64,000 bases of DNA. It comes from Candidatus Naiadarchaeum limnaeum. Its GTDB lineage: Archaea > Undinarchaeota > Undinarchaeia > Undinarchaeales > Naiadarchaeaceae. A program made the translations under genes and the position numbers. Of this stretch, positions 17,770-26,189 are shown piece after piece. The notes beneath the pieces are model-generated. The model did not search any database. It saw only the letters and a list, made by a program, of their open reading frames with translations, and was not told where the DNA came from. The DNA lies in assembly GCA_014189685.1 (NCBI GenBank), contig DVAB01000023.1:1-64000 (forward strand). The letters run 5' to 3'. Each line of letters starts with the position of its first letter. Positions within the stretch are counted from its first letter, which is position 1.

Positions 17770-18231
17770 ATGCTCATTAGTGAGTTAAGTTTGCTAAGGG
17801 AATTAGCAAGCTCTTCCGCAGTTGTTGTGGAAGGGAAGCGGGACGCAGAAGCTCTGCGCTCTCTTGGAATTGATGCTGAGTTTTACTTTATTTCTGGGTC
17901 AGTGAGTTCTGTAAATCAGCTAGCCGAATCACTTTCCAAACTCGGAAAGGAAGTTATCGTGCTAACTGACTTTGATAAAAAGGGCCGCGAACTTGCCTCG
18001 CGCTTAATTCGCGAATTGCAAAGTTGTGGTGTAAAAGTAAAAATCAACACAGAAGTGCGCAAAAATTTGATGCGTGCTTTCAATGGTATAAAAATCGGAG
18101 AGATCGAAGATTTAGCATCTCTCTTTGAAAAATTCAATATTGGTGATCAAAATGGGAAAAATTGGAATAGCAGCGACAAAATACGTAATAAAAGCAAAGC
18201 TTACCGCAACAGGAGTGGTAGAAAAGCCTGA
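17770..18231 (+). CDS. Toprim-domain protein (UPF0292 type)
   Basis: 153 aa from MLISELSLL. A single small Toprim domain is visible: VVVEGKRDAEAL (catalytic Glu) and VIVLTDFDKKGREL (DxD). This is the archaeal UPF0292 architecture, related to primase and M5-like nucleases; the function is unknown. The family fold should end near LFEKFN, yet the frame runs on for about 33 more codons, overlapping the start of dnaG by 80 bases. The tail is low-complexity (Asn, Ser, Lys, Arg), so either an overlap is tolerated or a stop has been lost. Confidence 0.75.
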   Translation: MLISELSLLRELASSSAVVVEGKRDAEALRSLGIDAEFYFISGSVSSVNQLAESLSKLGKEVIVLTDFDKKGRELASRLIRELQSCGVKVKINTEVRKNLMRAFNGIKIGEIEDLASLFEKFNIGDQNGKNWNSSDKIRNKSKAYRNRSGRKA

Positions 18232-19450
18232 TATAATTGGTGCTATTTTTGGGCAAACAGAAGGTTTGCTTGGAGAAGAATTAGAACTCCGCGAATTACA
18301 AAAATCAGGAAGAATCGGAAGAATTGAAGTTGAGGTAACTTCTACTGAGGGGAAATCTGAAGGAACTATCGAAATACCAACTTCTCTCAATAAAGAGGAT
18401 ACGGCACTGATAGCAGCCGCCCTTGAAACAATAGAGCGAATAGGACCATGCGATGCAAAAGTTGAGGTGCTAAGTGTTGATGATGTTCGCTCAACTAAGC
18501 GCGATTATGTTATTGAGCGCGCAAAATCAATTCTTGGAGTTATGACAAAAGAAACTCCTGAATCCCAGGAATTGACTGAGATGGTAAAAGAAAAAGTAAG
18601 AGTTGGCGAAATTTCAGAATATGGGGTGGACAAGCTTCCTGCTGGCCCAGATCTAGAAAGTTCAGAAGAAATTATTTTAGTAGAGGGTAGAGCTGACGTT
18701 GTTAATCTCTTAAAACATAATATTACAAATGTCATCGGTTTGGGGGGTACATCAATTCCACATAGCATAAAGGAGCTATGCTCACAAAAGACAGTGACTG
18801 TGTTCTTAGACGGAGATAGAGGCGGAGATTTAATCCTAAAAGAACTATTGCAGATAATTGACGTAGACTTTGTTGCGCACGCTCCGCCTGGAAGGGAGGT
18901 TGAGGAACTAACAAGCAAGGAAATCCTAAAGGCACTGCGCACAAAAATCACAAAAGAGGATGCAGTTAAAGCTTTTGAGCAGCAAAAAATTGCGTATGAG
19001 CAGTCTCAATCCCGGACTCAACAATTGCCAGCTCGTCGCGTATATAGGACTTCTGGAGAAACTTATGGTGGAAGGAGCCACGCTACAACTAAGAGTGCAC
19101 GTATTGAAGTCAAGCCCGAACTTGAGGAGCTTTCAAAAATTTCAACAGGCCTGATTGGAACAGGGCAGGCAGCTCTTTTGGCACAATCAGGGACAACTTT
19201 CAAAGAAGTTGGCCGTGTTCCGAAATCAGATATCTCAAGTGTTTTGAAAAATTTGCAAGAAGGAAAGGCTCAGGCATTAATTGTTGATGGCGAAATCGAT
19301 CAGAGTTTAGTAAATGTGACAACTGCAAAAGGAATTACATATGTCATAGGCTCAAAAAAGCCACGCTTTCTTAAAAGGAAACCAGGAATTTATGTTTTGG
19401 ATTCAACCTTTTTAAGAAAAATAGTTTCAGAGCAGGGTAGAAGCAAATGA
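18152..19450 (+). CDS. dnaG: Archaeal DnaG (primase-like, exosome-associated)
   Basis: 432 aa. The N-terminal domain begins MGKIGIAATKYVIKAKLTATG, and the central Toprim has EEIILVEGRADVVNLLKHN and TVTVFLDGDRGGD. Both match archaeal DnaG, a subunit of the RNA exosome with primase activity in vitro. The start at 18152 follows GGTGATC, a perfect ribosome site, and matches the family N-terminus better than an ATG nine codons upstream. The stop overlaps the NAC start as ATGA. Confidence 0.93.
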   Translation: MGKIGIAATKYVIKAKLTATGVVEKPDIIGAIFGQTEGLLGEELELRELQKSGRIGRIEVEVTSTEGKSEGTIEIPTSLNKEDTALIAAALETIERIGPCDAKVEVLSVDDVRSTKRDYVIERAKSILGVMTKETPESQELTEMVKEKVRVGEISEYGVDKLPAGPDLESSEEIILVEGRADVVNLLKHNITNVIGLGGTSIPHSIKELCSQKTVTVFLDGDRGGDLILKELLQIIDVDFVAHAPPGREVEELTSKEILKALRTKITKEDAVKAFEQQKIAYEQSQSRTQQLPARRVYRTSGETYGGRSHATTKSARIEVKPELEELSKISTGLIGTGQAALLAQSGTTFKEVGRVPKSDISSVLKNLQEGKAQALIVDGEIDQSLVNVTTAKGITYVIGSKKPRFLKRKPGIYVLDSTFLRKIVSEQGRSK

Positions 19451-19785
19451 TGCCAGGGCTTGATCCACGAGCTTTAAAGAAGATGATGAAGCAAATGGGA
19501 ATGGATATGCAAGATATTCCTGCTAGTGAAGTTATAATTAAGAAGCCAGAGGGTGGACAGATTGTAATTAAAAATCCGCAGGTACAAAAGATGAAAGTTC
19601 CGGGGCAAGGGGAGAGCTTTCAAGTCATGGGCAATGCTACTGAGAGCTCTGAAATTGAAATTTCTCAAGATGATATTAACTTAGTTGCAGAGCAGGCAAA
19701 AGTTCCTATGGAAAAGGCAAAAGAAGCTCTTGAAAAAGCAGGCGGAGATATAGCAAAAGCTATATTAAGCCTTGAGCGCAAATAA
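19447..19785 (+). CDS. nac: Nascent polypeptide-associated complex protein
   Basis: 112 aa. The N-terminal methionine-rich segment (PRALKKMMKQMGMDMQDI) and NAC beta-barrel are followed by a C-terminal UBA domain (DDINLVAEQAKVPMEKAKEAL). The archaeal protein homodimerises and binds nascent chains at the ribosome exit. Translationally coupled to dnaG. Confidence 0.94.
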   Translation: MMPGLDPRALKKMMKQMGMDMQDIPASEVIIKKPEGGQIVIKNPQVQKMKVPGQGESFQVMGNATESSEIEISQDDINLVAEQAKVPMEKAKEALEKAGGDIAKAILSLERK

Positions 19786-19846
19786 AAAAGGCATATAAAC
19801 TATTTTTCAATAATTTTTTCATTAGCGGGAGCGTGGCTAAAAAATT

Positions 19847-21028
19847 ATGACGGGAATCGTAATCGTTGGAGCACAATTTGGGGATGAAGGAAAAGGAAAA
19901 ATTGTTGATTATTTAGTTGACAGACTAAAGATTGACTATGTTGTTCGTTTCCAAGGCGGAAATAACGCCGGGCACACAGTTGTAGTTGGAAATGAAAAGT
20001 TCAAACTTCATCATGTTCCAAGCGGAGTTGTTCAGGGCAAGCAATGTTTTCTTGGAAATGGGATGGTAATTGATCCAAAAGTTTTGATTGATGAAATCAA
20101 TAATTTAAAAGAGCGCGGTATTAATCCAAAATTAACAATAAGTCCTCTTGCGCATGTAATAACAGAAAAGCACAAGGAATTAGATGCAGCCGATTCCAAA
20201 ATCGGCACAACTAAAAGAGGAATCGGGCCTGCGTATTCTGACAAAATTTCCCGCAGCGGCACGCGTTTTTCTGAACTGAATTCTGTTTATCCCAACTATT
20301 ATTCTGAGCTCTCAAAATATATTGGAGACGTTTCTCTTAAAGTAAATCAAGCTCTTGAGAAAAAGAAAAAAGTTTTATTTGAAGGCGCACAGGGAACTCT
20401 CTTAGACATCGATTTCGGAACATATCCATTTGTGACAAGCAGCAACACAATTGCAGGCGGTGCTTGCGTGGGCGCAGGAGTTTCTCCAAAGAAAATCTCT
20501 TTAATTATTGGAGTTTCAAAAGCATATACAACTCGCGTTGGAAGTGGGCCATTTCCAACAGAATTAAAAAATGAGGTCGGTGAACAAATTAGAAATAAAG
20601 GCGCAGAATTTGGCACAACAACTGGCCGGCCGAGAAGATGCGGGTGGCTAGATGCGGTTATGCTTAATTATGCAATTCGTCTGAATGGCATTGATAGCAT
20701 TGCTCTGACTAAGCTGGATATTCTTTCCGGATTAAAAGAATTAAAAATTTGCACTGCCTATGGATATAATGGAAAAATCTTGCGAACATTCCCTTTTGAT
20801 GCAAAAATTCTTGAAAAATGCGAACCCATCTATGAAACTTTACACGGTTGGCCAGAATTCAGTCACGAAGAATGGCAAAAATTTGCAAAATTGAAATTTG
20901 AAAGGTTGCCAAAAGAAATACGCAACTATATTTTGCTAATTGAAAGGCTTACCAAAACTCCAATATCACTCGTGAGCTTCGGCCCAGACAGGAACGATAC
21001 TTTTATAAGGCACAAAATTTTAGTTTGA
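19847..21028 (+). CDS. purA: Adenylosuccinate synthetase
   Basis: 393 aa. It joins IMP and aspartate using GTP on the way to AMP. The P-loop FGDEGKGKIVDYL is at the N-terminus, and the conserved GGNNAGHTVV, GTTKRGIGPAYSDK, GAQGTLLDIDFGTYPFVTSS and TGRPRRCGW follow. The length lies between short archaeal (about 340) and bacterial (about 430) forms. The MC1 gene follows immediately. Confidence 0.95.
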   Translation: MTGIVIVGAQFGDEGKGKIVDYLVDRLKIDYVVRFQGGNNAGHTVVVGNEKFKLHHVPSGVVQGKQCFLGNGMVIDPKVLIDEINNLKERGINPKLTISPLAHVITEKHKELDAADSKIGTTKRGIGPAYSDKISRSGTRFSELNSVYPNYYSELSKYIGDVSLKVNQALEKKKKVLFEGAQGTLLDIDFGTYPFVTSSNTIAGGACVGAGVSPKKISLIIGVSKAYTTRVGSGPFPTELKNEVGEQIRNKGAEFGTTTGRPRRCGWLDAVMLNYAIRLNGIDSIALTKLDILSGLKELKICTAYGYNGKILRTFPFDAKILEKCEPIYETLHGWPEFSHEEWQKFAKLKFERLPKEIRNYILLIERLTKTPISLVSFGPDRNDTFIRHKILV

Positions 21029-21040
21029 GCTGTGGGACTC

Positions 21041-21346
21041 ATGGTAAAAAAATTTTATATAATTCGTTCAGGAAAAAATCCAAAAAATTCTAAGGATACT
21101 GAACATGTTTTTACAGGAGCGAGCCCGAGACAGGCTGCTCTAAAAGCAGCAAAGCGCGGCTATACTAATTTTATGTTCCGTGAAAGAGGAAGGAGAAATT
21201 CTGATGGCACAGTTACAATCCATGTTTTTAAGGGAAGCTGGAAATTGGTTAAATATCCGCGTGAAAATAAACCTTCATGGTTGCCTGATAAAATAAGAAT
21301 GCCAGTTGTGAAGAAAGTGCAGACTGCAAGGGTTGAGGAAATCTAA
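21041..21346 (+). CDS. MC1-type chromosomal DNA-bending protein
   Basis: 101 aa, basic. The family pattern is unmistakable: KKFYIIRSG, then ASPRQAALKAAKRGYTNFMFRERG and HVFKGSWKLV, then KPSWLPDKIRMPVVKK. MC1 binds as a monomer and bends DNA; it was described in Methanosarcina and haloarchaea. A GTG three codons upstream is possible, but ATG at 21041 fits best. It probably shares a transcript with purA (12-base gap). Confidence 0.92.
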   Translation: MVKKFYIIRSGKNPKNSKDTEHVFTGASPRQAALKAAKRGYTNFMFRERGRRNSDGTVTIHVFKGSWKLVKYPRENKPSWLPDKIRMPVVKKVQTARVEEI

Positions 21347-21348
21347 TT

Positions 21349-21924
21349 TTATATCCCAAGCAATTTCGCACCCAAATAAATTATTATCAAATAATTTGCA
21401 ATTATATGCACCACTGAAAATCTCACAACGCTTACGATTCCATATCCCATAAAGAAATAGAAAAATCCTGTAAAAACATCATAACCAACTGTTAAAGCAA
21501 TCGCAGTTAATCCTAAATTTTGCGCAAAGAATGCATAAGAAAGCGGCGCAAAATAAGCTATCCCAATAAATCCTAGAGCCGCAACCAAAACATCCTGCGG
21601 CCTCTCAATTGTGAAATATCCTGATAGTGTAAAAGCAGCTGCTCCAACTATTGCCCCGACTAAACTTCCATATCTTATTGAGGAAACAATTGTGAAAACA
21701 CTAATCAATTCAATTCCAAGCGCAACTGGCATAAATCGTTCTGGAAAACGCGCAGCCGCACCTATTAAAATAAATCCGACAACAATTCCAAAGTCGCGCA
21801 GCGTGAATCTTGTAGTTGTAATTATATATGCAATAAAAATTAGCGCCGCAACTGTAACCGCGAGATATTTCAGCGTATCTTTTGTTAGTGGTAGTTGCGC
21901 CTTGTATCTTTTTGCTTTTGCCAT
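21349..21924 (-). CDS. Multispanning membrane protein, unknown
   Basis: 191 aa with a short basic N-terminus (MAKAKRYKAQ) and about six hydrophobic segments. The last region has aromatic-rich GYDVFTGFFYFFMGYGIVSVVRF. No transporter signature was recognised. The start overlaps the stop of the Mrr-like nuclease gene by one base, so the two are co-translated. Confidence 0.7.
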   Translation of the reverse strand: MAKAKRYKAQLPLTKDTLKYLAVTVAALIFIAYIITTTRFTLRDFGIVVGFILIGAAARFPERFMPVALGIELISVFTIVSSIRYGSLVGAIVGAAAFTLSGYFTIERPQDVLVAALGFIGIAYFAPLSYAFFAQNLGLTAIALTVGYDVFTGFFYFFMGYGIVSVVRFSVVHIIANYLIIIYLGAKLLGI

Positions 21925-22388
21925 TAAATTTTTTTCAACTCCTTTTGGTATTCAGGAAATTCAAGCATGAATTCATTTAGTCTCCATATTGGAACTATTG
22001 GAATTTTGTCCGCAAACACAATATTTTCCTCAAGAAAAGTTACAATTAACGGGTAAATAGCCTTTTTCTTTAACTTTTTAAATTTTTTATAATTTTTTGC
22101 GCGCGCAGTTTGATCCTGTGCGGCCTTTTTGAGCGCAGTTGTTTTTCCAGGTCTCATATTCCACTTTTTGCAATCAATGCAAAGAATTTCATTAAAGCGC
22201 GCAGCAATGATATCAACCTCATGCCTTTTTTTATTTAAAGTAAAGCGCATATTTCTCTGAACCTCGAACCCATGCTCTTCCAAAATGCGCGCAACTATTT
22301 GTTCAAATTCCTGCCAAGCGTGCTCCTTTAAAATTTCTTCAATATCTTTTCCGCTTGCAATCAAATTTTGAAGTTCTTGGAGGTCCAT
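21924..22388 (-). CDS. Mrr-like restriction endonuclease-fold protein
   Basis: 154 aa. WQEFEQIVARILEEHGFEV followed by HEVDIIAARFNEILCIDCKKW is the Mrr/PD-(D/E)XK layout, with the Asp in VDI and the Cys-Lys pair in place of the usual E/Q-x-K. Such archaeal solo proteins are often nucleases of repair or defence, but no methyltransferase or other defence gene is nearby. The membrane-protein gene is downstream in the same transcript. Confidence 0.75.
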   Translation of the reverse strand: MDLQELQNLIASGKDIEEILKEHAWQEFEQIVARILEEHGFEVQRNMRFTLNKKRHEVDIIAARFNEILCIDCKKWNMRPGKTTALKKAAQDQTARAKNYKKFKKLKKKAIYPLIVTFLEENIVFADKIPIVPIWRLNEFMLEFPEYQKELKKI

Positions 22389-22430
22389 AGAGAACTCTTA
22401 TATAATCAATAGGTTATTAAAAATATCCGC

Positions 22431-22530
22431 AGCGAGGTAGGGCAGCCTGGAGTGCCCGTCGGGCTCATAGACACACCTTAAAGGGTGTTGAGGGACCCGA
22501 AGGTCGTTGGTTCAAATCCAACCCTCGCTA
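22431..22530 (+). tRNA. Initiator tRNA-Met (anticodon CAT) with intron
   Basis: Acceptor AGCGAGG (22431-22437) pairs with CCTCGCT (22523-22529), discriminator A22530. T arm GTTGG-TTCAAAT-CCAAC. The anticodon stem TCGGG/CCCGA carries the three consecutive G-C pairs of initiators, and the first pair is A-U, also an archaeal initiator mark. Anticodon CAT at 22466-22468. A 25-nt intron follows position 37. The 3' end overlaps the stop codon of the facing amidotransferase gene. Confidence 0.92.
22470..22494 (+). other. Intron of the initiator tRNA-Met gene
   Basis: The precursor forms a canonical bulge-helix-bulge: central helix CTCA (22464-22467) with TGAG (22489-22492), 3-nt bulges TA|G and GG|A with the cuts after the second base, and an intron hairpin ACACACC/GGGTGT. 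This is the archaeal splicing endonuclease substrate at position 37/38. Confidence 0.9.
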
Positions 22531-23199
22531 CTTTTTTACTACATCCAAAAAATTCTTAAAAATCTGCCACTCCACATATTCTTTTGGCTTTAACTTCACT
22601 GCCTCGTGGAAATCTGTGCAGTGCGGATCGTATTCCAGATAAGCAGTTCCGCTTTTTGGACTTTCCTCTGCATGGAATTGAACTCCATAAGTTATATCAT
22701 TATAGCGCACAGCCTGAATGCAGTCTGGCGTTTTTGCTAAGACATGGTATGACGTTTCTCCGTTGAAGCGCACAGCTTTTGTATGGTACTGGAAAACTAT
22801 GAATGGGTTTGGTAAACCGAAAAATAGTTTATCATTTTTTCCAGAAGGCGTTATCTCAACTTGCCTCCATCCTATTTCAGCGTTTTCAAGCTTGTAAACT
22901 TCTGCGCCAAAAACTTCTCCAACAATCTGAGAGCCAAAACAAATTCCAAGCAGCGGCTTTTTTGCCTGAATTATTTGTTCTATCTGCTCTCTTAATTGCC
23001 TTGCATATGCGTGCCTTTCAGAGCTTGTATCTGCACCGCTTATTGCAAAAATATCATACTCATCTATACTTGGAAATTCAAACTTGCGCGCCTCAACAAT
23101 ACTCACTTTCAATGTTTTGTCAGCTAGGAGAAAAGCATCCCTAATCTTTTCTGATTCCACAATTTTATTTTTATGGCAGTCGTAAATTAAAACGTTCAT
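22528..23199 (-). CDS. Class I glutamine amidotransferase-like hydrolase, last gene of the lysine operon
   Basis: 223 aa, a lone GATase1 domain. The nucleophile is in LLGICFGSQIVGE (Cys near residue 83) and the His-Glu pair in YGVQFHAEES (near 171). No synthetase domain is attached and none lies beside it. Its ATG overlaps the lysJ stop by 4 bases, so it belongs to the LysW operon. The step with no gene in the window is release of lysine from LysW, a gamma-glutamyl amide hydrolysis, chemistry that GATase1 enzymes such as PuuD perform. That role is an inference; a GMP-synthase-like or nonspecific amidotransferase is the alternative. The TAG stop lies in the last three bases of the tRNA gene. 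Confidence 0.8.
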   Translation of the reverse strand: MNVLIYDCHKNKIVESEKIRDAFLLADKTLKVSIVEARKFEFPSIDEYDIFAISGADTSSERHAYARQLREQIEQIIQAKKPLLGICFGSQIVGEVFGAEVYKLENAEIGWRQVEITPSGKNDKLFFGLPNPFIVFQYHTKAVRFNGETSYHVLAKTPDCIQAVRYNDITYGVQFHAEESPKSGTAYLEYDPHCTDFHEAVKLKPKEYVEWQIFKNFLDVVKK

Positions 23200-24359
23200 T
23201 TTGCAAAAGAATTTATAATAACTTTACTCACAGTTTCAACTTCTTTCTCGTTTATTATGAGAGGCGGCAAAAGTCTAATTGTGCTCATCCCAGATGTTTG
23301 CGCCAAAACTCCATTTTTCAAAGAAAATCCTAATTGTTCCTTAACAGGAAACCTTGACTCAACAGCGATCATTGCTCCAATTCCACGCACTTCGCGGATT
23401 TTTTCATTTCCATTCAACTGCTCAAGATTTTTTCTCAGCTTTTCTCCCATCTTTGCGCCTTTCTGTACTAATTTTTCTTTTTCTAGAACATCTAAACATG
23501 CAGTTCCTGCTGCACAAGCAAGTGCATTTCCTCCAAAAGTCGAAGCATGCTCACCAACTTCTAATTTATCAAAAATTTCTGTTCGCGCAGCGCAAAGTCC
23601 TATTGGAACTCCGCCTGCCAAACCTTTTGCAACTGTTAAAATATCAGGCTCAATTCCGAAAGTTTGTGCTGCAAAATAATTTCCGGTTCTTCCAAAAGTT
23701 TGTATCTCGTCCAGAATCATTAAAACTCCTTTTTCATCGCAAAGTTCGCGAACTTCTTTCAAATAGTTTCTGTCTGCGAGTACTACTCCTGCTTCTCCCT
23801 GAACAGCTTCTAAAATTACTCCTGCGGTTCTTTCTGTAATTGCATTTCTTAGCTCATCAATATTGTTAAAGCTAACGTGGGTAAACCCCGGAACTAAAGG
23901 CTCAAAAGGCTTTCTATATTTTGGCCGAAATGTTGCGCTCAGCGCTCCGAGTGTGCGGCCATGAAACCCATTTTTCATTGCAATAAAGTCTGTTTTGCCA
24001 GTTGCTTTTCTTGCAAGTTTTATTGTGCACTCAACAGCCTCTGTTCCGCTATTTCCAAGAAATATTTTTGAATTTTTAATTGGCAAAATTTTTGTAATCT
24101 TTTCAGCAAAGTTTGCCCGCGCCTCTGAATAAAAAATTCCAGGGGTTGTTATAATTTTTTGCGCTTGCTCTGAAACAGCTTTTGCAATATCTTTATTTCC
24201 GTGCCCAAGCAGTGCAACCCCATTTCCTGTTACGCAATCGATGTACTCTTTTCCATTTTTATCATAAACAATCGCACCGCTGCCGCGAACAATTTCAACA
24301 TCCCTCTTTGCGTATGTGTTCGCAATTAAATTATCCTCAATTTCTTTGAAAGATTTCAT
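23196..24359 (-). CDS. lysJ: LysW-aminoadipate semialdehyde aminotransferase (LysJ/ArgD family)
   Basis: 387 aa, class III PLP enzyme. Seen: GNSGTEAVECTIKLARKATG for cofactor binding, LDEIQTFGRTG with the PLP Asp, and the Schiff-base Lys in LTVAKGLAGGVPIG. In the carrier pathway it converts LysW-gamma-aminoadipate semialdehyde to LysW-gamma-lysine, and in some archaea also acts on the glutamate branch. The operon context favours LysJ over a free acetylornithine aminotransferase. It overlaps lysZ and the amidotransferase gene by 4 bases each. Confidence 0.88.
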   Translation of the reverse strand: MKSFKEIEDNLIANTYAKRDVEIVRGSGAIVYDKNGKEYIDCVTGNGVALLGHGNKDIAKAVSEQAQKIITTPGIFYSEARANFAEKITKILPIKNSKIFLGNSGTEAVECTIKLARKATGKTDFIAMKNGFHGRTLGALSATFRPKYRKPFEPLVPGFTHVSFNNIDELRNAITERTAGVILEAVQGEAGVVLADRNYLKEVRELCDEKGVLMILDEIQTFGRTGNYFAAQTFGIEPDILTVAKGLAGGVPIGLCAARTEIFDKLEVGEHASTFGGNALACAAGTACLDVLEKEKLVQKGAKMGEKLRKNLEQLNGNEKIREVRGIGAMIAVESRFPVKEQLGFSLKNGVLAQTSGMSTIRLLPPLIINEKEVETVSKVIINSFAK

Positions 24360-25132
24360 TGTTCCACTACTGTTCCCTCTCCATCCAGAGCTTTTGCAAT
24401 TGGATTTTCAACCACTCCACTTGCTATTACAAATCTTTTCACTCCAAATTCCATTGCTTCTTTTGCTGCAAGCAATTTCATTACCATTCCCCCTGAGACT
24501 TCTTTCATTTTCTGCTCCAACTGCTGAGCAGGAATGCGCCTTATTACTTTTTTGTTTGAATCATAAACTCCTGGAACATCGCTAAAGTTCAAAACAATTT
24601 CAGCCCCAAGCTCTTTTGCAATAAAAGCAGCTGCTCTATCAGCATTTACATTTACAATTTCATTTTGTTCAGTAAGAGCCATCGGCCCTATAACTGGAAC
24701 AAACTTTCTTTCAATCAAATCAGCAAACCTTTTTTTATCAATGCCTGTAATCTTTCCAGTATAGTCTCCTTCAAGTATCATTTTTCTTCCACTCTCAATT
24801 ATTTTTATTCTGTCTTTTCTCTGAGCGTAAATTGCATTGCTTAAACCAATCGCAGTAATCCCTTCTTTTTTAAAAGTTGAAACAATTTCATTGTTCAAAT
24901 CATTTGCAGCTCTGTTAAATATTTCAACAGTTTCTTTGTCAGTATATCTGCTTCTTATTCCCTGAACAGATATGACCCATCTAGGTTCTTTTCCTAATTT
25001 TCTTGTCAATTCATCAGCCTGGGGGCCAACTCCATGCACCAAAACGCATGGCTCATTCAAACTCTTTAAATCCCTTGCAATATTTTCAATGCCGTCTGCA
25101 ATGCTTCCCCCAACTTTAATAACAATAGTCAT
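24356..25132 (-). CDS. lysZ: LysW-aminoadipate/glutamate kinase
   Basis: 258 aa amino acid kinase fold. The N-terminus TIVIKVGGSIADG and the ATP region NFSDVPGVYDSNK are those of the ArgB/LysZ family. It phosphorylates the side-chain carboxylate of the carrier-bound substrate. MTIVIKVGG at 25132 was chosen; the frame extends 13 codons upstream into the end of lysY without family similarity. Placement between lysY and lysJ supports LysZ. Confidence 0.88.
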   Translation of the reverse strand: MTIVIKVGGSIADGIENIARDLKSLNEPCVLVHGVGPQADELTRKLGKEPRWVISVQGIRSRYTDKETVEIFNRAANDLNNEIVSTFKKEGITAIGLSNAIYAQRKDRIKIIESGRKMILEGDYTGKITGIDKKRFADLIERKFVPVIGPMALTEQNEIVNVNADRAAAFIAKELGAEIVLNFSDVPGVYDSNKKVIRRIPAQQLEQKMKEVSGGMVMKLLAAKEAMEFGVKRFVIASGVVENPIAKALDGEGTVVEQ

Positions 25133-25142
25133 TTTCAGAAAA

Positions 25143-26189
25143 TTAAATCGGGTGCAACCCAAAAAATTCAAGCCCTTCTGTTTCTTTAAATCCAGAAATT
25201 ATGTTCATTGCCTGAACTGCTTGTCCAGATGCGCCCTTCATTAAATTATCAAGTGCGCTCATGACAACAAGCCTGTTTGAATTTTCATCGCGCTCAAAAC
25301 CAACATCGCAATAATTTGTTCCGGTTAATAATTTTGGCTCAGGATATCTATAAATTCCATCTTTCTCTTTTACAATTCTTACAAAAGGCTCTCCTGAGTA
25401 ATATTTTCTGTAAACTTGCCATATATCTTTTTCAGTTAAATTTTTATTTAAGAAAACATGGCAAGTGCTTAAAATACCTCGGACTAAATCAACAGCATGT
25501 GGACTAAAAGAAATTACTGGCCTATTTCCATTAAAGTTTAGCTCCTGCTCCATTTCGCCCGTGTGCCTGTGGAAACTTGGCTTGTAAGCTCGAACAACAT
25601 TTGCGCGCTCAGCATGCATATCTGCTAGGTCTGCTTTGCTCCCGCTTGCAGAACTTCCAACTTTTGAATCAACAACAATATGTTCTGTTTCAATTAAACC
25701 CTCTTTTGCTAATGGATATAGAGCAAGAATTGCACTTGTTGCTAAACATCCTGCTCCTGAAATATAATTTGCCTTTTTCATCTCTTCCCTGTGTAATTCT
25801 GGAATTCCATAAACAAATTTTTCAATTAATTCAGGGCATTCGTGCTTGTGTCCATACCACTTCTCATATTCTTTTGGATTTTTTAATCTGAAATCTGCGC
25901 TCAAATCAACAATTTTCTCAGCATGCTTTATGTAAGTTCTCATATTTTTCATTGCAACACCATGCGGAACTGCTGAAAAAATTAAATCGTAATTTCCAAG
26001 CTCTGAATTTTTTATGAATTTTAATTCAGTTTTTTTTCTTAGATTTGGATGCACCTTTGAAACAGAATGGCCCGCATTTGAATCAGAAGTTACAGCTTTA
26101 ATATCAAATTCTGGCTGATTTAATCTTTTCCCCATTAAATTTCTGCCAGTATATCCACTTGCCCCGACAATTGCCACTTCAATGCTCAT
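25143..26189 (-). CDS. lysY: LysW-aminoadipyl/glutamyl phosphate reductase
   Basis: 348 aa. A Rossmann N-terminus ([19 protein letters not shown]) precedes the catalytic Cys in [19 protein letters not shown] near residue 148. [35 protein letters not shown] is typical of LysY/ArgC of the carrier pathway. NADPH-dependent reduction gives the semialdehyde. The 5' end overlaps lysX by 4 bases. Confidence 0.9.
   Translation of the reverse strand: MSIEVAIVGASGYTGRNLMGKRLNQPEFDIKAVTSDSNAGHSVSKVHPNLRKKTELKFIKNSELGNYDLIFSAVPHGVAMKNMRTYIKHAEKIVDLSADFRLKNPKEYEKWYGHKHECPELIEKFVYGIPELHREEMKKANYISGAGCLATSAILALYPLAKEGLIETEHIVVDSKVGSSASGSKADLADMHAERANVVRAYKPSFHRHTGEMEQELNFNGNRPVISFSPHAVDLVRGILSTCHVFLNKNLTEKDIWQVYRKYYSGEPFVRIVKEKDGIYRYPEPKLLTGTNYCDVGFERDENSNRLVVMSALDNLMKGASGQAVQAMNIISGFKETEGLEFFGLHPI

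Noticed and set aside
18505-18951. 148-codon minus-strand frame inside dnaG
   Set aside because: Lies opposite the Toprim core of dnaG, which is conserved; Ser/Ile-rich antisense translation.
19820-19850. tRNA-like GCGGGAGCGTGGC before purA
   Set aside because: No matching T arm or acceptor partner follows; it is only a short G+C-rich stretch.
22431-22530. Elongator tRNA-Met or tRNA-Ile(CAT)
   Set aside because: The A1-U72 pair and three consecutive G-C pairs of the anticodon stem mark the initiator.
23196-24359. Plain acetylornithine aminotransferase of an arginine operon
   Set aside because: No N-acetyltransferase genes (argJ, argA) are present, whereas LysW and LysX are in the same operon, so the carrier pathway is the better reading.
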